Origin: Zelopaecilomyces penicillatus
Taxonomy: Eukaryota > Ascomycota > Sordariomycetes > Hypocreales > Pseudodiploosporaceae
DNA: 64,000 bases
Assembly: GCA_005765155.1 (NCBI GenBank)
Contig: VCCP01000005.1
Location: 2,976,001 to 3,040,000, forward strand
Direction of reading: 5' to 3'
This document shows positions 27,206 through 40,027 of the stretch, one piece after another (position 1 is the stretch's first letter; each line of letters opens with the position of its first letter). Position numbers and translations under genes: made by a program. The notes under the pieces are model-generated. The model worked only from the letters and a program-made list of their open reading frames with translations. It did not search any database and was not told the origin of the DNA.

Positions 27206-28923
27206 TATTTAAATTATAAATAATATAATTTAATTTAAAGCTTTTTTTTTTAAAAAAAACTTAAATAATTCCTAATAATTAATTAAAAATCTTTTAATTA
27301 CTTTTTAAATTAAGAATAAAATAATTAATTAATTCTTTAAATCTATTCTTATTTATTATAACTTTATAGCTTTTATTAATTATTTTAAGTCTTATATTTA
27401 TATTTTAATTATTTTAAATATAATAAGATAATTAAACTTAAAATAATTAAGATTATTAATATAATTATTACTAAAAAAATTAAATTAATTATAACTTAAT
27501 CTAATAATAATTAAATAATAATACTTTAATAATATTTTTTAAAAGCTAATAAAAATAGATTATTTATTTTTTATTTAATCTTTAGGCATTTATTAAAGTT
27601 TAGTTTATTTATATATAATAATATTAAGGATATTTAAGGATTATTTAATTAAGATTTATTAAATAAAGAATTAGAATCTATATTAATATAGCTTTTATTA
27701 TATTTAAATCTTTAGAAATAAATTATTTTTAAGGAATAAATAATTAAATTAATTTCTTTAAATACTCTTATAATTAACTTAAATAAGAATATTAATATAT
27801 TTAAGGATATTATTATAACCTTAAGATAATTATTAATAGGAATCTAAATAAAATATCTTAATTAAATAATAGATATCTTTCTTATAAATAAATTAACCCT
27901 TTTAATAAAAAAAAGAGAAGTTTAAAGAAGAAATAAAGAAATTAATAAAAAGAATTAAATCCTTAACTCTTTTTATATTATATACTATTAATTTAATCTA
28001 TAAAATATAAAAAAGAGATTATTATTTAAATAGGTATTAATTTATCTTTATAATATTTAAAAATAATAAGGTATATTATAATTATTAAATTTATTAAAAA
28101 GATAAATAATATATTTCTTATTAAAAGGCTTATATTATATATTAAATACTTTAATAATTATATTAATCTTTATTTTAATAAAATAATTATAAAAGGGACC
28201 TTTTAATATATTAAAAAGATAATAAAAGCTTCTTTTAATAGCCTAATAATTTAAGCTATTTAATCTAATAGATTTAAATATTATATTATATAAATATAAT
28301 TAATAATACCTCTATCTATAGATTAAATAATAGAATTAAATACTTTAAGGATTTTCAAAGAATTAAAGGGATTAAATATTAAGGGATTATTTAATTAAGA
28401 ATAAATAAGATAAAAGAAATAAAGTATATAAATATAAATATTTAAAGATTATATTTAAATATTATTATTTAATTAATTATAAATATTATTTAATTTAATA
28501 ATAGGATTATTTTTAATATTTATTAAAAGGGTTTTAATAACTAGATTAAATATACCCTTTTATTAATTAATTAAGTTATAGCTATATAAGCTATATTTAA
28601 GGGGATTAAATTATATAAATAAATAGGCTATACTTAGGTTATTTAAATAATAAGATATTATTTAATTTAAGTTTTTCCCTTTTCTATCTAAGAATTTTCT
28701 AATATATTTAAAAGACTAGCTATTAAAAAGCTATCTTTTTTATTTAATTAATTATAAAATAATTAATTAATCCCTTAAATTTATTTTATTATATTATTAT
28801 TTTATAGCTTTTTTTATTTATTTAATCCTTATAAACTATATTAACTATATAACTACTTTAAAAACACTTTATAATTCTATAAATTGTATTAGTATTATTA
28901 TATATATTGTTTTCCCTCTATTA
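27206..28923 (+). mobile_element. Gy-C copy 3, 3' fragment with LTR
   Basis: About 27206-27330 resembles Gy-C LTR sequence. About 27400-28440 aligns as reverse complement with 45690-46750, the 3' internal end of the minus-strand Gy-C. The LTR follows at 28542-28923. RT and integrase are absent, so this is either an internally deleted element or the remains of more than one. The interval 28418-28440 is uninterrupted here, whereas the homologous site in the minus-strand Gy-C received the copia element. Confidence 0.6.
28542..28923 (+). repeat. Gy-C LTR
   Basis: About 382 bp, beginning TAGATTAAATATACCC and ending CCCTCTATTA; it aligns with 31743-32128 and, inverted, with 38511-38895. Confidence 0.7.
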
Positions 28924-31742
28924 AAATACTTCTTAAATCTATAATATTTTTATAATGGTCTAGTTTAAATAATAGTATTCTTAATTTATTCTAAAGTATT
29001 TATCTTATTATAATATAATTATAGCTTTATTTTTTATAATATAAGTTTTAAATAAGAAATATTAAATACAATAATAGATATATTATATTATTATAAGCTT
29101 TATTAATTAAATTATAAATTTCCTATTTATTTCTTTAAATTAATTGTTTTAATTTAAAAATTTCTTTTAATATTATTATTATTATATCTTTTATTAAAAG
29201 AGATAATAATTTTTATATTTTTTATTAAAAAATACTTTCTATTAAAATAATCTATATTAATAAGCTTAAAAAAGCTATAAATTATAATTTTAAAAATAAA
29301 ATAATATATCTAATATTAAAGAAATTATAAATTATTTTATTTAATAATCAGCTTATTCAGCTTATAATAATTAATTTAAGTAATCTTTTTCTTTATTTAT
29401 TTATATCTTTTTTAAGGTATTATTATTTTCTTCTTTTTTAAAAATAATACCCTCCTCTTTACTATTATTATTATTTATATTATTATTATTATTATTATTA
29501 AAGATAATAATAATAATAAAAAAGTTAAATCCTCTTTCTTTAAATCTATTATTATCTTTATTATCTATCCTAATACTAATACTAATCCTTTTTATATATA
29601 TTTATATATTTTTAATATTATTATATTATTTAAGGCCTTTAAAATAATATATTATAAGAATTATATAAAAGCTATTATAATTAAAAAGGGATTAGCCTTT
29701 TATTATATTAAGATAATTAATAGCTATTTTAAATAATATTAGGATTATTATAAAAGTAATAATTATAATAATCTTTAATAAGCTTAAAAGCCTTAATTCT
29801 ATATTTTAAAATAATTATCTAGATTTATCTTTTATTTATAATTAATATTATTTTAATATAAAGCTTATTTAATCTTTTATAAGGTAATTGATCTATATCA
29901 AAAAGGATAAAAATAAAAAGATAAATCTTATTTTTTTACTTTAAATTAAGCTTATTAAATATTATTTTAATCTTTTTATAGCTAATATCTAAGCTATATT
30001 TAATATTATATTTAATAGCTATTCTTATAATAGAAAAAGATTTTACTTTTAAAAAAAAGAAAAAAAAAAGAAAAAGAAAAAAGAAAAGTATATATAAATA
30101 TATACTTTATTTATTAACGCTAAAAAATTAATTATTAATCTTATTTAAATTAAAAATAGCTTAAAAAATTCTTTATAATATACTCTTTATATTTAATTAC
30201 TTTTATAATAATATAAATTACCTTTAGATATTCTCTTTCTTTATTTAAAGATACTTTTATATAATATTATATCTATTAAATTAAATTATATTTAAAATTA
30301 AATAAAGTATTAATAAATAAATACTTTAATAAGCCTATTTATCGGTATTTTATTAATTAAAATATATAAGACTTTAAACTATTTTTCTTTATATATTTAA
30401 TAAATCTATATATTATATATATTAAAATAATAAAGATATATAATAATTTAAAAGCCTTATTTAATAATTAATCTTTATATTTAATATCCTATAAAATACT
30501 AGTATTTAAATATATACCTTTAAATAAATACTTAAGAATTATAATCCTTTTTATTATTTAATTTAAAATAAGCAGCTTAACTTTAATTAAAGATATTATA
30601 ACTATAGCTTACTTTATTATACTTTAAATAACTAGCTTTTTAAATAATATTATTAAATAACCTTATAATAATTTTCTTAATACTTAATTATCTATAAATA
30701 ATATATTATTTATTATTAATAATAAAAAGATTATTTTTATATTATTTTTATATTAAATAATATAATAATAAAAAATAAATAAATAATAAATAAGCTAGTT
30801 GATTACTTTATAATATTTAGAATTTAGATTAATTAAAAAACTTAATAATATAAAGATTATAAAGATAATATCCCTTTATATTATAATATCTATATATAAT
30901 ATTAAATCTATCTTTTCTTATTATAATAGTATACTTACTTATATTATTATTTTCTTATATTTATTAAGGATAATTTCTAAGATTAGAATAACTAGATAAT
31001 AGTTTTAAATATATTAATTAAATTATTTTATTATTTTTAAGATATATAGATTATATAAAAAGTATATCTTATATTTAATATAATTTTAAGTAATTTAGAT
31101 TCTTAAGAATTATTAAATATCTTATCCTTTAATTAATTTATATTATACCTTAATTTAATTAATTATAGCTTTAGCTTTCTTATAATTATTTTTATAATAA
31201 AGTATTAAGAAATTATTAATATAGAATATAATAAAGATCTTCTTATTAAGAATATAAAAAAGATAAGAATTCTTTTAAATATACTTTTATATTAATCTTT
31301 TTTAATATTAAGATAAATTCCTTATATTAAAATAATAATAAATCCTTAAGCTTATAGAAAGCTTTTTTAAGCTATATATATATATCTTTTTATTTATATT
31401 TATTAAAAAGTTTATAGATAACAAGCTTATTATACTCTTTATATTTAATATTTAAAAATATATTTTTAATATTAAATTATTTTATCTTTAAATTAAATTA
31501 AGCTATAATTATTATAATAATCTAAAAAGATTATATAATAAGTATAATAGTATAAATACTATTTATAAATAAGCTTTTTTATAAGTCTTCTTATTTATAA
31601 ATTTATATTTTATAATATTATAATATCTTATTTTAATCTATCTTATAATTAAAGATTTATTTTAATAATATAGATTATAACTTAATCTTTAAATATTTAA
31701 TTACTTTTTACATTTCTTTTTTATATAAGGTATTTTAATAGC
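28924..31742. other. AT-rich degenerate sequence, unassigned
   Basis: No recognised gene. A short A/G-only stretch at about 30049-30093 would encode a Lys/Arg/Glu-rich segment on the plus strand, and a few frames nearby read as repeat-derived protein once TAA/TAG are ignored, but no catalytic motif identifies a family. Probably a decayed transposon between two Gy-C copies. Confidence 0.4.
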
Positions 31743-32128
31743 TGGGTTAAACATATCCCCTTACTAGTTAATTAAGCTATAGCTATATAAGCTGTACTTA
31801 AGGGGATTAAACTATATAAATAGATAGGCTATACCCAGGCTATTTAAATAGGTAGATATTATTAAATTTAAGTTTTTTTTTCTCTCTTTTATTTAAGAAT
31901 TTTCTAATATATTTAAAAGATTAACTATTAAAAAGCTATCTTCTTTATCTAATTAATTATAGGATAATTAATTAATCCCTTAAGTTTAATTTATTATATC
32001 GCTGCTTTATAGCTTTTCTTACCTATTTAATCCTTATAGACTATACTAGCTATATAATTACCCTAAAATCACCCTATAATTTTATAGATAATATTAGTAT
32101 TATTATATATATTATTTTCCCCTTATCA
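31743..32128 (+). repeat. Gy-C copy 1 5' LTR
   Basis: About 386 bp with TG...CA ends preserved in this copy. Homologous LTRs at 28542 and, inverted, at 38511. Confidence 0.7.
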
Positions 32129-32699
32129 AAACTAATAATTAAGATAGAGGGATATCTTATTTATTTTATTATTAAAAGGATTAATTAATACTAGATTAAT
32201 AATATAATATATTTAAAGGTACTTTTAAGTTATTATAAGGATTAGTTTAAGAAGAATTATTATAAGTATTCTTATAAAATCTTTTAATTGGTATAATTAG
32301 AAGATACCTTTAAGGATAATAGCTTAGAAATCTAAAAGTAAAAGAGTTAAGCTTATTTATTAAAAGACTTAAAATCTATAAAGTAAAGATATTATATATT
32401 ATCCTGATTAAATAATAAGGTATTATTAATTTCTTTTCTATTAGAATCTAATATTATAGAATATTAAATTATTAAAAGAAAAAATAAAGGAATATTTAAT
32501 CCTAAGATAAGCTTTTACTTAGAATATATATAAAAAATAATTTATATATTAAATATTAGATTAAAAAGATAGGGTATTTTAAGTTTATTAATTTTATTTA
32601 ATTAAAATATAAATAAATATAGAAAGAACTATTATAAATAATTAGCTTATATAGCTTCTAATATTAATTATCTAATTAATAATAAGTAATATTAACTAT

Positions 32700-35600
32700 A
32701 TATTAACCCTTGGTTTTGCTTTTTTATATTATAGGTTAGTATTCTAATAGTTTAGCTAATCTTAGAAAATGTTTTTATCTCTTTTCTCTCTTTATAGGTT
32801 TTATTTTTAGTATTAAAGAAGCTTTCTATTTAAGAGTAATTTTAGTATTTTAGAAATAAGATATTATTTAATTATAATAATATAAGAACTATTATCCTTA
32901 ACTTAAGTATAATATCTATCCTTAAAAGAAAGGTTTTATATTAATACTAGGATATAATTAATAAGATATTATTATATAAGAGTTAAGATAATTTCTTCTT
33001 AGACTAGATATTTAAATATCTCTATAATAGAAAGCCTTTATTATTATTTAATCTTTTTAGTATATTATTAATCCCTGATTTAAGCAGATATTTTCTATAT
33101 TAAAGAAGAAGATCTTTAAATAATTTTAATTCTATTATTAGAATTACTATTCCTAAGACTATTACCCTTAATATTCTTATTTTAAGTATTTCTTTATCTA
33201 GTATAATATTTATTATAAATTCTAATAGCTTTTTTTTTAATAGATCAGGCTTATAATTAATTAATTAATTAAGGGATAATATTATTAAGAGTTTTTAATA
33301 AAGTATTATTAAGATTAATATTATTCTTTTTAATAATCTTAAGGATATTCTTATTATAAATAAATCTAAAAGATATACTATTAATCTTAAATTTATTAAA
33401 TACTTTAATAGGATTAATATTATTAAATACCTTTTAAGCTATAAGCTTAAGATAAAAGATAATAATATAATTAATAAAAAGAAATATAATTATTTTATAT
33501 ATTATATAATTAATATCTATAAAAATATTATCTAGGGATTTATCTATAATCTTTTATAAATAAAAGCTAAAGAAGTATTAAAGAACTATTTCTTTAAAGA
33601 AGATTTATAATAATTAAGATTATATAAAGATTATTTAAAAGTATTTAAATAATAATACCTAAAGTCTATTAAAGATATTCTAAACTAGCTTAATAAGTAT
33701 AGATTCTATACTTTCTAATATAATTTAAATTAAAAGGATTTAAAATTATTATCTTATATATTATATAAGACTATATTAATAAGGCTTCTTATTAAGGTTA
33801 TCTAAGTAAATTCTATTAATAATCCCTATAAACTTAAGAAGATACTATATAAATAGCTTTAAGGATGTTTTAATAATTAAGTGATTATTAAATTAGCTAT
33901 TAAATAATATAAGATTTTTAATAATCTTAGGAATTAAATAAATATAATTATTATTAGGATAATACTTAATTAAGTTATTATAATAAAGAATCTGATTATA
34001 TAGGATCTTTATCTTAAAGAAAAATTCTTTTTAATTATTATTAAAACTATACCCTTTAAAGCTAAGTTAATAGATATAGAGAAGTTAATTAAGTTTATTA
34101 ATAATCTTAAGATTAATATAGCTATTAAAGAAGATATTATTTAAATAATCATTAAAATATAAATAGATATTAATATATATATTAATAAGGATTTATAATA
34201 TAAAGGCTTAATAAGTTTTTTATTTAATTAAATAATATTTAATCTTAATAATAGTAAGGATTTTAATATCTTCTCCCTTTAAGAGAGATAAAATAAGAAT
34301 AATTATTAGTATTATAACTTATTAAGCTATTTTCCCTTCTATTATAATAAATTAATATATAATATTAAACTTAGATTCTATATATATAATTTATATATTA
34401 GGATATTAAATCTAGGATATATTATAAGCTAGAGTATAATTCCTTCTACTATTCTATAATAATTCCTTAAGATAAAAGGATACTATTAAAAGCTTATAAT
34501 AGCTTAAGCTATTAACTTTTTTAATTATATAATTATATCCCTTATCCCCTTAATTAAAGCTAAAGCCTAAGCCTTTTAATACTTTAAATAAGTATTAAAT
34601 AAATATAAAGGTATAATCTTTAGAAAATATATCTCTTATTTAAGCTTTAAATAATAACCTATAAAGTTATAATACTTAGATATTATATTTAATAAAAATA
34701 TAATCTAAACTTCTTTTATATTATTCTTTTAATATAAAGATATAAAAGATTAAATAGTATTAATATATATAATTAATATAAATACTAATAAAAAAAAGAG
34801 ATAGAGGGATAATAATAAAGAGTTAATTAAACCTTTAATTATTATATATTAAAAGCCTATTCTTAAAGCTATCTTAATATTAAATAGAATAATACCTTTT
34901 AACCCAGTAATTATATCTAAAAATATATTATAAATAATAGATTAAAGTATAAGACTTTCTTATTATTAGTTAAAATTAAAGGAGATCTTATTTATAAAGA
35001 TAATTATTATATTACTTTATATATTAATTAATCTTAATCTAAAGCTTAGAATAATTATAGATTAAGATCTATTAAATTAGATTAAAGATATAATAAAAGT
35101 TCTTTATATCCCTAGGAATAGATTAAATAATCCTATATCTTTAATAAAGCTAAAGAATATAATAGAAGTAATTTAAGTTTATTTATAGATAAGGTATAAT
35201 AAAGCCTTCTTTAATAAGCTAATTAAATAATTATATATTACTATTATAGCTATAATTAAGATATAAAAAGAAGCCTTTCTTAATTATAGCTAGTATTAAA
35301 TAATATTATTTAATTAAGATTAAGATAATATAAATCCATTAAACTAATATTATTTCTATATTCTAAAATCAGTTAAAGATAATCTCTATAATAATATAAG
35401 CTTCTCTTTTAATAAGATACTTTATAAGATTACTTAAATATATTTAAATAGCTATTAATTATTAAATATATAATAAATACCTAAGATTTAAGTTAGGATT
35501 GATTCTTAAAAAGGGAAAATAATAAATATATTTATTAATTTAAGCTTTAAAGGTAATATTATCTTAAAATCATTAATTAAGAAATATAGGATTAAATATA

Positions 35601-38510
35601 ATTTAACCAAGATTAAAATAATATTATTCTTTAATTAGATTACTTTAATAATTAGGAAAATAGAAGTTTAACTCTATATAGGAATTACTTAAATATTCAC
35701 TTACCTATATATAATATTAAATAAAATTATAATACCCTTTATTCTAGGGATACTATTTATTAGAATAGCTAAGCTATTATTTAATTATTCTTAGAAAGAT
35801 AAAGATTTATATATATAATACTAAATAAAATAAGTATAAGTAATTACTCTTATTATAAATATTATTTATTAGAAATAAAATAAATCTAATTCCTTAAAAA
35901 ACTAAATATTAATTATATTATTAGAGGTATAATTAATAATAAGGAATTAATTAATTTAAAACATCTCCTTAAGAATAATAAAGAAATACTAATAAAGCTT
36001 AATTTTAATAATAATAAGATAATTATTAGAAGTATATTAATAGAGTTTATAAAGCAGTATATTAAAGCTTTAAAAATAATTAAGATTAAATTAGACTTTC
36101 TAAAAAAAAAAAGAAATCTAAAAAAAAGGAATATATTAATTATATAATCCCTTTAAGATATATATTTATACCTTATATAAGAAGAAGGTTAATAAAATCA
36201 ATCCTATTAATAATATTCCTTTAGATAGATTTATATTTAATAATAACCTATTTTAAAAAAAGAAAAAATAAGAAAAAATAAAGGAAAGAATCAATCCAGA
36301 TATATCTTTTATTAAATATATTATCTTAAAATTCTTTAATATACCTAAAGAATCCTAATTCTATAAAGAACACCTTAAGGAAATCCTCTCTTAAACTAAG
36401 GATATATTAACCTAATAAAAGATTAATATTCTCCTAGAGATTCTTTATAATAAAAATAAACTTTATCTTAATAATTTAAAGAAAATAAAATACTTAATTT
36501 ATTAATTATACCTCTTTAAATTATTAAAATAATTCCTTATTTAGTCTAATAGATATATTTTATCTCTATTCTATAAGGATTAAAAATAACAGCTATAGAG
36601 TTATTAAAGATATACTTTAAGAATTATATATTAAAAGAATCTTATATCTCTTATAGGAATTAATATTTCTTTATTAAAAAAAAGGATAAAGGGCTTTATT
36701 TAATTAATACTATTATAAAATATAATACTATTATTTTTAGAGATATATTTATCCCTTTTAATATTAATTCCTTTAATAAAGATTTCTTTATATATACTAT
36801 ACCCTTATTATTAGATTTCTTTTCTAATTATAATTAAGTTTTATTAGATAAAAAAAGTAAGGATCTTATTATATTTTCTTCTATTATTAGTTTTTTAAGG
36901 ATATATATACTCTCTTAGGGTACTATAAATTCTATAGTTTAATTTATAAGAATTATAACTTAAATATTATTTAATCTTATTCTAGATATCTATAAACCCT
37001 TCCTTAATAATATTATTATATATAGGCTATAATCTATTTATTATAATAAAGAGATTTTTTTTAGGGTATAGAAATATATACTTAAATATTTATAGAATCT
37101 TAATAAAATCCTTTTTAATATTAAATTCTTTAAATATATAATATTAAAAGGGAAATCAAGATATTATTAAAATATAATTATTATTATTAGATTTCTTTAT
37201 AGGATATTTAAAAAAAAATCAATTAAAAAGAAGATTATTAAGATCCTAGAATAGCTTACTTATTATAATATAATAAATATTAAGGCCTTTCTTAGACTTA
37301 TTAGCTACTATTAAATTTAAATATATAACTTTATTATTATTACTCTCTTTTTTATTACCCTATTATAAAAGAAAGCCCCTTAAAAGTAAAAAGGATTATA
37401 ATTAAAGATAATAATTAAGCTTAAAGATATAATAATAACTATTCTTATTCTAATATTACTTAATTTCTTTAAGAAGGATAAAGAAATTATACTTATAATA
37501 AATACCAGCCTTAAAGGATAAGGAGTAGTTTTAATATAAATCTTAAATAGATAATAATATCTAATTAGATTTAAAAGCGATTATTATAATAAGGCTAAAT
37601 ATAATTATAATATAATAAAGTAAGAGTATAAGGCTATTCTCTTTATACTCTAAAGGCTTAGAGAATATATTTATAATATATAATTTACTTTAGAGATAGA
37701 TATATATATCCTTATATATCAGCTTAATAATATTATTTATAATATATTAAGTAGTCTTATTATCTATTGGATTAGCTATATTATATTATTTGATTTTATT
37801 ATTAAATATATTCCTAGGAAAAATAATAGTATAATAGATAGATTTTCTTAAAAAGGATTAAGGCTATCTGATTAAATAAATACTAAAATTAATAGGGATT
37901 TAAAGGATATAATTAATATATATCTTAGGTTAATATAATTAGATATATTAGAATCTGGATATTCTATAGAGTTCTAGCAGATTATTAGATTCCTATATTT
38001 ACTAAAGAGACTATCTAATCTTAACAGAGTATAATTTAGAATACTATATTAAAAAGCTTAAAGATTTTTTATTAAGGATAGAAAATTTTAATTAAGGCTA
38101 ACTTATAAAAGAAACCATCCTATATTAGTTATTAATAACTTATTTATTTATAAGAAATTAATAATAAGCTATTATATAGCCTAAAGATATAAAGATAAAG
38201 TGATTATCTTTAAAACTCTTTTTAATAGATACTATTAGAGAAAGATATAGAATAATATTTCCTTAATTATAGTTTATTACCTTAAGTATTAAAAGTTTAT
38301 ATTATAATAAGATAAAGAACTAGTGATTCTAATATCACTTAAGCAGCTAATATTAAAAGTATATTTTGATTTATAATATATACTATTTAATTATAGTATA
38401 AACTTCTTTATAAAAGCTTACTATAACTTAATTAGATGGGTAGAAGTTTAACTAGTATAGTAGATTAACTTAAGGGCTATAACTAGATTTATTATAACCT
38501 TAATATAGTT
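32700..38510 (+). pseudogene. Gy-C copy 1 gag-pol remnant (RT, RNase H, integrase)
   Basis: Ignoring stops, about 36830-37030 reads as the Ty3/gypsy RT core: a LLDKKSKDLIIF stretch, then LLR...L..GTINSIV.F and PFLNNIIIY, where the catalytic DD appears as NN (G-to-A changes in RIP context). Near 37140-37380 comes GKSRYY..., then KAFLRLISYY and a final LL.KKAP, the thumb and connection region. Near 38420-38460 YYNLIRWVEV corresponds to the integrase core's DLTGW segment. The gag start is not delimited. Loss of the active-site aspartates alone rules out activity. Confidence 0.65.
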
Positions 38511-38895
38511 TAATAAGAGGAAAACAACACATATAACAATACCAACACCACCCATAGAACTATAAAGTGATTTTAGGGTAGTTATATAGCCAGTATAGTC
38601 TATAAGGATTAAATAGGCAAGAAAAGCTATAAAGCAGCGATATAATAAATTAAACTTAAAGGATTAATTAATCATCCTATAATTAATTAGATAAAGAAGA
38701 TAGCTTTTTAATAGCTAATCTTTTAAATATACTAGAAAATTCTTAGATAGAAAAAGGAAAAAAAACTTAAATTCAATAATATCTATTTATTTAAATAGCC
38801 CAGGTATAGCCTATTTACTTATATAGTTTAATCCCCCTAAGTATAGCTTATATAGCTATAACTTAGTTAATTAATAAGGGGATATATTTAATCTA
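38511..38895 (-). repeat. Gy-C copy 2 3' LTR
   Basis: About 385 bp, reverse complement of 31743-32128. The five bases outside it are TAGTT; the matching duplication should occur past the window's end. Confidence 0.7.
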
Positions 38896-39008
38896 GCTAT
38901 TAAAACCCTTTTAATAAATATTAAAGATAACCCTATTATTAAGTTAGATAATATTTATAATTAATTAAGCAATAATATTTAAATATAATCTTTAAATATC
39001 TATATATA

Positions 39009-39429
39009 TATTAAAATAAAATGGGTTTTTTCTATATATAGCAGCCTAACCTGCTATAGTCTAGCAGCTTAACCTGCTATAGCCTAGTAGCTAGACCTGT
39101 ATAGCTTAGTAAGCTAAGCTTATAAAGCCCTTATAGCTTAACCTATAAAGGGATAAACTAGTGCTTACTTTCTGTTTTAGTATTTAGAATATCTAATAAT
39201 TCCAAATAGTTATTTAGAATATCTTAAAATAATTCTAAATTATCTTAGAATTAGATAGATATAAAAGATAGAAGGATTCCTAGTTATATCCTTCTTCTTT
39301 TCTATATTAGCAATTTAATTATTTCTTTCTTCTTTTCTATAGACTTTACTTTAGATAACTATTCACTACCTTTCTTCCACTGCTATTACTACTAGCTTTA
39401 GTTATAACTTTATACTATAAATTGCAATA
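39009..39429 (+). repeat. copia 5' LTR, 421 bp
   Basis: Starts TATTAAAATA (TG mutated to TA) and ends TTGCAATA. More A/T-shifted than the 3' LTR: for example it reads CTATTACTACTAG where the 3' LTR has CTATCGCTACTAG. Contains three hairpin units. Confidence 0.9.
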
Positions 39430-40027
39430 GATTATAAGCCTGGAAGAATAGTTATTCTAGACTATAAAAAGAAGACTCTTTTTTCTGCTATATTCAACCT
39501 CTTTATATATCAGATTTTTCGCCCCTCCTCTGACCAGTCGGACCCATATTTCCCATCAATCAGAAGTTATGAAAAACACTATATATATAAGAGTTGAATA
39601 TCGGACCTATAGCTTATGGTATGACCCACTTTTAGATTTATGGATTATTAATTCAGATTTATAGAATTATAGATTATAGCTTTACTGACTATACCAAATA
39701 TAGTTAATCACTTGAATTGCTAGTTAACTTTATAAAAAGCCTATATAAGACTATAGAAATCGGCTGACTAAGCAAAGATGCTATGCTGGCTATGCTATAA
39801 CCTGATTATAGCTAGCATGTGATAAGCAACCCTTATACCTATTACCCCCCCCCCTAGCTAATTGGCTATTTTCAGGGCTCTTACTAAGACCCGGCCACTT
39901 ATAGCACTGCTATAATCAGTACTTTCAGCTGTTTATAATATTATTATATAGCTATAAGCTTATTTTTAGAAGCTTATTTTTCCTCTATACTGCTATAACT
40001 ACTAGTTATAATAGTCTGATCCTGAAA
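39430..40027 (+). other. copia 5' untranslated leader
   Basis: About 600 bp between the 5' LTR and the presumed gag start, with no open frame of note. It should hold the primer-binding site directly after the LTR (GATTATAAGCCTGG), but no tRNA complement was recognised. A run of nine or more C residues lies at about 39845-39854. Confidence 0.6.

Larger units (their letters stand above)
31743..38510 (+). mobile_element. Ty3/gypsy retrotransposon Gy-C copy 1, 5' LTR to integrase
   Basis: Starts with an LTR at 31743-32128 (TGGGTTAAACATATCCCC ... CCCCTTATCA) and runs collinearly through gag, RT, RNase H and into the integrase core. At 38510 it is cut by the inverted LTR of a second Gy-C element; the remainder should lie beyond 64000. 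Intact pre-insertion sequence CTAATTATA (reverse complement at 37934-37942) matches the site where two elements entered the sister copy. Many TAA/TAG stops; not functional. Confidence 0.75.

Noticed and set aside
31743..38895. DNA transposon with ~385-bp terminal inverted repeats
   Set aside because: The inverted ends are LTRs of two Gy-C copies in opposite orientation, and the interior is Ty3/gypsy pol.
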